Shown: positions 11,706-21,500 of the stretch, in pieces
Layout: each line of letters begins with the position of its first letter
Numbering within the stretch: the first letter of the stretch is position 1
Source: Leptidea sinapis
Taxonomy: Eukaryota; Arthropoda; Insecta; Lepidoptera; Pieridae
Reading direction: 5' to 3'
Length of the DNA stretch: 64,000 nucleotides
NCBI RefSeq assembly: GCF_905404315.1
Contig: NC_066268.1
Location: 10,888,001 to 10,952,000, forward strand
Position numbers and translations under genes: made by a program
The notes under the pieces: generated by a model
The model's database searches: none
What the model was told of the DNA's origin: nothing
What the model saw: only the letters and a program-made list of their open reading frames with translations

Positions 11706-12077
11706 CATACATATTAAGCTGTAAATATATAATGTAGAGTGTATTTTGTATAATATTGTGTTGTTCCAGGCTAGAAAGTAACCATACTATAAAATAACAC
11801 TATACTCAAAAAAACCTGCCACTTATAAATTAAATTTATTATTAAATTCATACAAAATTTCCATAACGTGTCTCTTCAATTCCACTCGACATTGGCGAAA
11901 TAATTTGCGCCCGACTGGTGCAGCCACACGCCATATCACAAAAATTGAATTGAATTGACTCATGGACTTTAGTGCACTGCAATACTATCAATTCAAATTG
12001 ACTGCAAAACAGTTTATTAATGTCCTTATTTTCTTGCCTGTTTTTTATTTTATTCCCAAATAATATTGACATACCTA

Positions 12078-12526
12078 TCCTTAGATTAAGGGTTGGTTTC
12101 CGCTGTGCTCCAACTAGATTCCGTACTACCTACGAACAATAGCTCTTTTGTTACAACAACTTTATATTGTAGTGTGTATTGGCTATTTGTAAATATGCTC
12201 GTGTGCGTGGGCATCTTGACGCTCATTGGCATCTTTCACATTTTGTAACTTTATTACGCTTCGTGTTATTTTACATTGAAATTGATAAAATACAACATAT
12301 TTACTGACCAGTGTCTTTCTTATTTCTTGTAGTATTATTTTTGCAAAGTTTTACTATGCGACCGTTTAGTTTAAATTTTTAGTAAAGTTTAACACAACAT
12401 GTGGCACATCAACCTCACACATTGTTCGAGACTGGCTCGAGTACGCCCACTTGGGCGTAGTAATAGTTGCCGAACTTTGTGTGTGTGTTGTTGGAGTGCA
12501 ACGGGGACCAATTTTTAATCTAAGGA
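12078..12526. mobile_element. 449-bp MITE with 8-bp target duplication (hAT-like)
   Basis: The ends are inverted copies: the left begins TCCTTAGATTAAGGGTTGGT and the right, read on the minus strand, begins TCCTTAGATTAAAAATTGGT; similarity continues to CTCCAAC. The flanks CATACCTA (12070-12077) and CAAACCTA (12527-12534) agree in 7 of 8 bases, as expected for an old 8-bp target-site duplication of the hAT type. It has no coding capacity. The insertion lies 108 bp past the I-like element's right target duplication. Confidence 0.65.
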
Positions 12527-13920
12527 CAAACCTAATAAAAATATGTTACTGACATGGTATACAACTTGTATGACCACAGTCTTTAAATACATAGCTAAGT
12601 CTAAATATTTAGACGGAAATTTGCCATTAAGTTCAGTACTTACTTAGTAGGTATAATCGTGGTCAAAAGAACAGAAGGTATTCAGATTCTATATTTCTTC
12701 GAAGTAATGACAATATAAAAATATATATCTTCTGGTAAAAGCCCGATAAATATCAATATTTATTGGTCATACGTATCGGTTTACAAAAAGGGGTTAATAT
12801 TATGCAATTTTTCAACTTTTTTCCCAAAACGCGAACTACAGATAGTTTCTACGGGTAGTTTCATGCAGGCCCCTATTGACATAATGTTAAACCATAGCCC
12901 ATACATGGGTGATCAATGTCCTTTCAATTATTTACTATTTTCTTATGACAAAGGTTAAGTAGCTCTATCCCGTTTTGTAGCGCCACGATGTGGCTGTATA
13001 CATCACCATGCCAGGAATGAAAACATAATTATAGCATAATTAACAGTTTTTCTTTTGGTATGAATACTCAATGTATTTTCCTATAAAAATTCATTTCAAT
13101 TTTTAAGTTGGCACTTCCGCATTTTATTAGGTATTATCTAAATCTTCTTTGTTTCCTTCCTTAAAATATGGCGACAGGAGCAATAGCTGGTCCATGTATA
13201 TAGGTAAATTGCTTAAGCTGTGAGCATCAATTTAAGAATTAAAAGGTGTTTTCTGCTACTTCTCATCACAGCTCAACTTTTTTTTATAACTTTATTATAT
13301 TTTTTTTTAATTAATAAATATTTATACTGATCTGTCAAGAGTGGGGTTTGTCACATTATTACATGAGCTTGATACTCATGCTAGGATGGCTACACAAAAT
13401 ATCTAATAATTATGTTCTTGTTATGTGATTTCTTTCTTTCCTCCCAAACAGTCCGTAATAATTAATTCTCTCAAATCAATGCAGCACTTTCAAATGCTTC
13501 TATTAAATAAAACAAGCTATCAATTAATATAGGTACCTATTTATTTTATCATAACAATAATCTCAAAGCTACAAGCAGATACAATGAATAATTAGGGTGA
13601 ACATGTTGTATTCTAGACATATTGCCTTAATGGATAGTGGCTGATATATTGTTGCGTTTCACATTTCACAAGGGTGGAAAAGAAAGTTAGTGAGAAAACT
13701 AAATTAACTAATATTTAACACTTAACATTTGACACTTTAAGGTTATAGGTAGGTACTATATGTATACTATAAAACACACTATTATACTTCAATAGCTAAC
13801 TTACAAAAGTGAATACACATATTAATATAAATAATAAGTTTGTTTTATACGATATAGAAATTTTCTTTTTAGTACTTACCTAATAACAATAAATAGGTTT
13901 AACAGTACAAATTATTTAAG
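12527..13920. other. Gene-free AT-rich stretch
   Basis: I see no exon, RNA gene or clear repeat family here; there are only short homopolymer and AT runs. Confidence 0.4.
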
Positions 13921-14060
13921 TTTTCTTTAGTGTTAATTCCGCCAATATTTGTTTTTAAACAATTCTACACGAGGCATCCTCAGGACGTGTTGTCTCGTCA
14001 AAATCTGGCACGAGACTCAAGATTTTGGCGGAATATTGGCGGAATTAACACTAAAGAAAA
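13921..14060. repeat. 29-bp perfect inverted repeat flanking a LINE-like tail
   Basis: 13921-13949 (starting TTTTCTTTAGTGTTAATTCC) is the exact inverse of 14032-14060; the 82-nt centre includes GAGGCATCCTCAGGACGTG. Downstream text (TGGATTTCCGCAAAGTAACG, 14082-14101, then TTCAATAAAA) looks like a repeat-family 3' end. It may be a fold-back element or an inverted duplication at a retroelement tail. Confidence 0.6.
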
Positions 14061-14433
14061 TTTTAATCATTTGTATAATTATGGATTTCCGCAAAGTAAC
14101 GCCTACTTCAATAAAAAGGTTTAACAGCTGTTCTAAACTTGTAAAAGGCATACTGTATAGGTACAATATCAAACATGTATGAAATAAGGTCATCACTGGC
14201 GTTTGCTTAGTATAAAATCCTATCCTACAAATAAGACAAAGCAAAAAATGCGAATTATATTGATAATATAATTATATTTAAATATAATGTAGGAAATATA
14301 ATGATGTATCATAATTTATGTTAGATTCGAAATGTTGCCCTTTCGAGATAGGAAGACAAAAAGTGAAAAATGGCAAGTAATTAACAATTATTCAAATTCT
14401 TTTTCACTAATAAAATTTGAAAATTCTGTTGAT

Positions 14434-14575
14434 GTGCTCTAACCAACTGAGCAAACCGCTCAGTTGCTTAGAGCACTGGCACGGAACACCAGAGGTCGTG
14501 GGTTCGAGTCCCGCGTCGTTCATAAAATTTTGTTTTTCAAATTTTATTCGTGTATTCATTCTAGAAGTTAGGGTT
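14434..14575 (+). repeat. tRNA-derived SINE (family A) with inverted-duplicated head
   Basis: An A-box-like GCTCAGTTGCTTAGAGCAC is followed by an exact pol III B box, GGTTCGAGTCC (14507-14517), and the body ATTTTATTCGTGTATTCATT with CTAGAAGT. The first 19 nt of the head are present again in inverse order at 14434-14452, separated by AAACC. A true tRNA is excluded, because the acceptor and anticodon arms do not fold. Confidence 0.75.
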
Positions 14576-14888
14576 ACCACTTTAAAAACATAGCAAATTG
14601 TTCAAATTCTTCTATTTTGCCAAATTATTACAGTTTCGGGATTATTCAAAATACCATAACTAAACAAGAATCATGAATTGACGCAGTTGACTAACCCAAG
14701 TCTTGTGGATTTAACAGGAAACGAATACGCAATGCAAGGGTACCTATTATAATGCACTGTATCAAATGCATATGTCTTTTGACTACAAAAATTAGTAAAT
14801 ATAACTCTACCCTCAATTTAACATCACACAGATGGCAATACCTCACACATTGACAAGTCGAGCGTTTCATTTGTGCCAGAAGCGAGTC

Positions 14889-14998
14889 AGTGTGATACCT
14901 ATGAGATCTTATAAACCGTCTTAGGTAATAATTGTGTAATAATTTATTGATTAAATTATAGCCACCTATAATTTAATCAATAAATGTTGTATCACACT
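14889..14998. repeat. Small fold-back element
   Basis: Outer arms AGTGTGATAC / GTATCACACT (14889-14898, 14989-14998) enclose perfect 19-bp inner arms (14942-14960 and 14967-14985) around GCCACC. It is non-coding. Confidence 0.65.
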
Positions 14999-15157
14999 TT
15001 TTACTGAACAAAATAGACCAAATAAGCCCTATAAGTCTTATTTTAATCAATAAATAAGACAACACACCATTAAGTGAACTTAATAAATTAAAAGCGGCCA
15101 TCCCTCCGTTTTGGTGGCTATAACTATGCTTTATTCATTTAATAAGGCAACTATTAA

Positions 15158-15509
15158 GGCGTCATCTCCACGAGCGAGGGAATCGTGGCAATATTATCGT
15201 CGTGCCACGTATTTCTATATACTCTCTATGAACGCGTCTCAATACGGCGACGTAATCGCGGCGAACGTCGTCATATCGCCGCGGTATCCACGCTACTGGT
15301 AGCGCACTCGCCGCATTACGTGGCGCTCTCGCAGCGAGCACAACGTATCATCAGGGATATGCGATTCCGTTACGAGCCGTCGCGGACACGCTGTGATTCT
15401 GCCACGATATCGTGACGATACGCTGGTAGAATAATCGCTCGTTCGTGGAGATTACCCGACGATAAAGGCTCGGACTCGTCGCGATTCTCCCGCTCGTGGA
15501 GATAGCGCC
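15158..15509. mobile_element. GC-rich 352-bp MITE with 3-bp TAA target duplication
   Basis: It begins GGCGTCATCTCCACGAGCG and ends with the inverse of GGCGCTATCTCCACGAGCG; the inverted termini extend for more than 25 bp, and CGTGGAGAT recurs subterminally. TAA lies on both sides, as for PIF/Harbinger-type insertions. It is clearly more GC-rich (many CG dinucleotides) than anything nearby. The flanks 15071-15150 and 15509-15575 resemble each other (TAAGTGAAC.TAATAAAT.A, then GGTTTTGGTGGCTAT-like text), so a larger duplication is involved. Short open frames inside have no recognisable content. Confidence 0.65.
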
Positions 15510-15587
15510 TAAGTGAACATAATAAATCAAATGCGGCTCAGTTTTGGTTGCTATTAATAAATTCATGATTAAATCATTGATACAAGC

Positions 15588-18500
15588 CTAGTAGGTAAAT
15601 ATAATTGATCGAATAAGGCCATCTCTGATGCTGTCGCTGCTCTGACCGATGCCGAAGTTAAAGAAGACCGACTCGGCCGCGACCTGCTGCGCGCACGTGC
15701 CCATCGGGTACCAGCCCACCTTGTTGAACACGATGCCCACTTTGTATACCTGATTTGATCGAAAATTCGTTAGACAGTCGTTGAAATTATGGATGAAAGT
15801 TGATTTTTCTGAGACAACATTTTTCAATGTAAAATCATTGTAATAGATCTTGTGACGTGTTATTTTTTTATGTAATAATAATTGTCATTTTTGTGTACGA
15901 TAGCGCAATAAATGAATATTGTATTTAACCACATAAATGCTAGTATTTTTATACTGGTAAATAAAGCAATTCGTGTGAAATTATTCCCTGACCATTCCAT
16001 TATATTCAAAAAACACGTTTTAATGTTCAAGTTTTCACTTCTGCCGGCACTCCCGGAGTGCAACCCGTTATTTCTTATTTGTTTTAATTCAATATACTCT
16101 ACAAAGCTGTGGAATTAGCTTCCTTGTGCGGTGTTTCCGGGACGATACGACATGGGTACCTTCAAAAAAAGCGCGTACACCTTCCTTAAAGCCAATGCTC
16201 CTGTGATTCCTCTGGTGTTGCAAGAGAATGTGGGCGGCGGTGATCACTTAACACCAGGTGATCCGTACGCTCGTTTGTCCTCCTATTCCATAAAAAATGT
16301 AATATAAGGCAAAACATATAGTTAATATTAATTATAAAATTTAAACTAGGAAAAAACATCCGTAACCTATAACAGCCCAAGTCAACACTATCATCCTTAG
16401 AGAAGATACCATAGACAATATACTAGTTATTAGACAAATACCAAGTGGAAGAGAGAAGAATAAATATAATAAAAGAATCTTTGCAGTCTTCCATAGACTA
16501 GAATATACTAGTGTATAGGCGACCTGACAGCCCGATAATGCGTGATCAATTATATTTTTCAATGTAAACCTTACCTAGTATTCAAAATACAAAGGAGCTA
16601 ATGTCAAGTGTGGCTTACTGTCTATGACTTGTCAAACAAAAGTGGTCATAGTAACAATAGATTCGCTAAAACCATTTTTTGATAAAACATTTAAATTTAT
16701 TTATAGATAATGGCTGAACAGTGGCTGTATCTTATGAAGCTTACTAGAATTAGTAACAATCAATCCCTTATTTCGAGTATTATAATAATGAAAATCACTA
16801 TTAAGAGCAAAAAGGTGACGATTTTTGTGAACGTGTATTAAATTTTCATGAATGTACTGACAATGAACAGTAATAATATTATATATCCTTTAAATTTTTC
16901 ATTGAGAGACTGCTAGGCCCGTGTAAGCCGTAGAAGATGCGATACCTTATTGCGCTGGATGTAGACGGGTCTGTTGAACATAATGTCCAGCAGGTGGCGG
17001 TAGGGCACGCGGCTGGTGTAGTGTGTGTACGTCAGACGCGCTCCGTCCGCGTCCAACAGGTGCGCGTACAGCAGCTCGGAGTAGCCCGGGCCTAGCGCAC
17101 TACCCGCCGCGCCACCCGTTCCCCCTGCACCCCCTGACTCTTCACTCGGCGCTTGAGTTGGCACCTACAAGGAACCATAATTATCCACCTTCATAACTGG
17201 CGTGCTCACTGCTTGCAGCCACTCTGAGAAACCAGCTAATGACTACAACATTTACGAAACCGATACAGTTTCAAGCCTTTTCCAACATATTCGTTATTTC
17301 AATTAAATCAGAGCTCTGATTTATTGCACGTCGCACCAGTCATTAATATACTCCTTACTTAGAAGGTACCTAGTTCCACCCAGAGTGTTCACTTTATCGC
17401 TCAGCTGCTGAATTAATCAATTAATATTCGAGGCCCTTTATATACGGGTGAGGATGATTCTAGAATGTTCTCGAACAGTGTAGTAGGCAGTAACAAGAAA
17501 CACATGTTTTTATAAATTCAAGGTTAAGGTTCCTGTCCAAGCGGTGACAAACACCAACGCAATTTGTCGTTTAATGTTTAACAAATAATATATACCTATG
17601 TACAGTTCACTTAGTTTAAGGCAACTCATTTGTTAAAACCAGTATTGTTTACGCCGCTAAGTAGATAGTTATCGAATTCTAACAAACAATCGACATAACA
17701 GTATCATCAATAGAACGGAACAATGCTGCAATCTGGCCCTTATTATATCGCTATATAAGTGCACTTTCAAGGAAGTTTCATCCACGTCCTACCAAGTACC
17801 AAACTGTGGCATGGGCTTTCTTCACATGGTGTTTCTAGATTGATTAGAAATAACCTAAAAAAGGCCAGGAGTGTTTGTGACTGGATAGTCCTAAATAGAT
17901 TCAATTACCTGAATACCAAGCAGGCAGATATTCTTGTCGACCATGAAGGTGACCGAGCAGTCCAGTACGTTAGTATTGAGACAGTCTGTCTGCAGCACCA
18001 CACCCCGCTGGCAGTAGATCTTGTGAAGATCAGTGTTGTGACGATCCACCTGATCCACTATTATGCCGGGCTGCCGAGTACCTGGTCAGTGGGAAGAGAG
18101 ATTATATATCAATAAAAATGTGACTTTTTGTGTTCATTGACCTATAAACCAACAAGAAATTATGCCTGATGTCAGTGAATGCTTTCAAGACACGGACGAG
18201 TAAAAAAGAAGGACTCCGCGCCGTGATATTAACAAGTGAAGCACCGTTATGCTAGTGTGTGTGCGGTTACGGTTATAAAGTATTGTTTTTATACTATTTC
18301 ACAACGCACGACGGCATTTTTAAAATATTTTATTGAGACGTAAACTGATCTGTCACAGACGATGACAGAATCGGCCTGTATTAGTGTAAGTGTGTGCGTG
18401 GGGCTATGTATTTACACGTTAATCGGCTTGTTTTGGTGTTACACTGCTATGTAAGGTAACACGGAGTCCTAATTTTTTTGCTAGACCGTGTTTCAAGTCT

Positions 18501-21500
18501 ACTTTTGTTCACGTACCTTCGACTCTGGCGGGGTACGGGTAGTAGGGCGGGTGGAAGGGTAGCGGGGCAACCCTGCCCCCTTCACTCCACACGTGCTCCA
18601 CCAGCACTGGGCTAGGAGTATCCACTACGAAGGTTGTCATATTCTGAGATCATAAAGACTTGCATTATTACTGAAATAATAGTTATTTATGGCATTGATA
18701 CCAATAGAAGATAATTAAAATGCTTCTCAATGACGTTCTATACATATAGACAATGCACCTCATACAAAATCAAAGCCACAAATGACACCTTAATAAGTTT
18801 CGACTGCTATGTCTATACATTTCTACGTTTACTCCAGTTGCTTAAAATATTATCGATCAATAGGCAGCAATTTAAACACTAATTCAGTGTCATCTGCGTA
18901 TTTTGAATTATTTAGGACCCGATTTGGACAGTGTCATCAGTGGAGTAGCAGTTAGGTATTTTTTTTAAATCCAGACTAAAAAGAGGGTTGCTATAAGTTT
19001 TAAGTTCGTCAGTCTGTCCCTATTTTCCGATCAAGATCTGTTCAGTCCGGGGTTTTTTACGATTTTAATCAAAAATCACACTCATATTATAAATGGGAAA
19101 ATTGTATGTTTATTTATTGGCTTTTGTTTATATTAGTTTCTTCTTTACATTCTAAAGGGATTTAGAATGAATGAATGAATGTAAGTATTTAGAATTAAAC
19201 ATTTAACTACCCATAGTACTCACATTACACGAAGGTCCTCCACATCCGATGAGCTGCCTCCGTGGCGTCCGACTGATGGAAAATCCAGTTGGCATCGGCA
19301 CATCCGAGTTATTGGAGAGTATGTTCATGAGGACCGCAAATGCCTCAGACTCAGTGAGCAGTGACGAGCGGGCTGGACCCTCAGCGAACTGTTGTGCTGT
19401 CAGCGTCAGGAACCTGATCTTCTCAATGACGTTGCGGAGTGACGGCTTGCTCATTGACTCTGAGGGAAGCAGTGAAGGTGTTTATGAGTACAATCATGCA
19501 CAAACAAAATCTTTTTAAATGATTGTGTGAAGTGTTTCTGACTTATGAATGTAGTGCCACAATTATGTGATAGCATGAATTATTAGAAGTTTTGTATTTA
19601 AAATTTTAGACATACCTACTGCGCAAGAATTATCATTAAATTTTTGAATGGTAAAAAAAAAGTTTTTCAATATTTTCTTTTTTTTTTATATATTTCAAAA
19701 CATTGTTGGAAAAAATTGTATGTAGACGTTTGAAACAAACAATTTGAACAACTGATAACTCTTGCATCACCGGAGGAATTACAAGAGCGTTGCCGAACTT
19801 ATAAGTCTTGAATAAACATACAGATGAATTTCAGAAACGACAACACATTGGCGGACCAGGATCGAACCGGGGACTGTCAACTACTTATTATGATTATGAC
19901 ACCGACGCATAGACAACCGACAATTTTTTTATGACAGCAAGGGACGTGACGGGCATTACAATACAGTGCCGCTCAGGATTCTTGAAAAACCCAAAAATTC
20001 TGAGCGGCACTACAATTGCGGTCGTCACCTTGAGACTTAAGATGTTAAGTCTCAATTTGGACATTTTAATTTACTGTTGGGTTTCTTGGTGTCCGACGGG
20101 TCTGGTGGGTGAGTCTCGACGGCGTCACAGGAGCCACAGCCGCCTGCGGTTGCGGCGGGTTCGGGAACCGGTTCCGCGGGGGCCGGGCCTGCGTCAGTCG
20201 AGGTTTTAGGTGCCGTAGTGGGCGCCGGTTGAACAGCCACAGGCTCCAGGGAAACCGCGGCCTCGGGGCTGTTCTCGCCGCTGCTCTCTACATTCACCAC
20301 CTTTCACCAAACAATTGATAGCAACAACATTAGTGATAGGTAAACAAAAATAATTTAAATAGCTTTTTGACAGCTCACGCCCATGAAGTTTCATATTAAG
20401 TTAAAATTTCATGCAAATAATATTGTACTTTATTGACGGGTACCAACCCCCTTAGCGATATAAATAAATATGAAAAAAAATATAAAAAAAAATAAGTGAC
20501 ATCAATTATTACGTCCTTTAGGACATCACTATTAGTTGCCAGTCGTCAAGCTGTCAAAAAACTATTAATAAAATGGAAAAAGTATAGGTAAACTAAATGT
20601 GAGGCTGCCCGTACTTAATTAAAATTAATTAAATAATAATTTTATTTACTTGGGAATTTTCTTTTGAAGTTGACGGCTCCGGACTCTTTGATGTCGTTTC
20701 TGATGGTGAGTCATTGCATGGACTGACACTTCTCTCTGATACCCTTTTCTCTAAAGCCTTGGCATACCTGTCCAAATATAAAATAATTTATGTAATATTC
20801 AAAGAGTATAATAATATATAGGCAAAAGAGAGCAATCTCTACGCAAAGAGCTGTCTATTTGAAAACTAGCGCCATCTGGAGTTTGGCCCCGAAAATAACT
20901 ATATAAGCTCGAAATTATAAAATTTATTTTTAATGTTGTGACGCAACTAAATAACTAACTCTACTTTTTAATGTAGGTATTGGAATTTTTTACCATGATG
21001 AAATTGCGCGTAGAGTTAGTTATTTAATTTTACCAGAACATAGAACATAAAGGATAGATTTAGTAGTGTAAATATGCAAAATGGATCACGAGAGCTACAT
21101 ACATGCGCAAACGCTAGAAGTAGCCGCCATTTTATGACCAGTGGGCAGTGACACAAATAGAGAAAAGTTGAAAGGTTTCAAAGCGAGTGTCAGCTGACAA
21201 AGCTTTCATTTTCGGGCCAACTAACAGATGGCACTACAGTCTTCTGAAAACGTCACTTTAAGGTGTCTGTCCCACCCCTGGTAATATTATAAAATTGGGA
21301 ACTAATGATGCTGGCATAAAAACTAATAGTAAGACTAGACGAAGATAAACAATTTCATTATGAAGATATCTCAGCAAGCAAACATCAACCTATAAGTGCA
21401 GACTCAAATATCAGAACTGTGAAAACAAGTGGAAAAAGGACAATGTTCCTTAAACTCTCAAATTAAAATTCATTTGTAATATACAGAAAACAATAACACA

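Larger units (their letters stand above)
6870..11955 (+). mobile_element. I-like non-LTR retrotransposon with RNase H, full length, dead
   Basis: The 14-bp word TGACTCATGGACTT occurs at 6856-6869 and again at 11956-11969, a perfect direct repeat consistent with a LINE target-site duplication. Between them are a 5' UTR, a gag-like ORF1, an ORF2 with endonuclease, reverse transcriptase and RNase H, and a 3' UTR ending in a short ATTGAATTGAAT tail. The order and RNase H place it in the I superfamily. Both ORFs carry frameshifts, stops and deletions, so it cannot be autonomous now. It sits about 340 bp upstream of the PREB start codon on the opposite strand. Confidence 0.8.

Noticed and set aside
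14434..14525. Possible tRNA gene
   Set aside because: A and B boxes are present, but no acceptor or anticodon stem forms and the body is that of the dispersed SINE.
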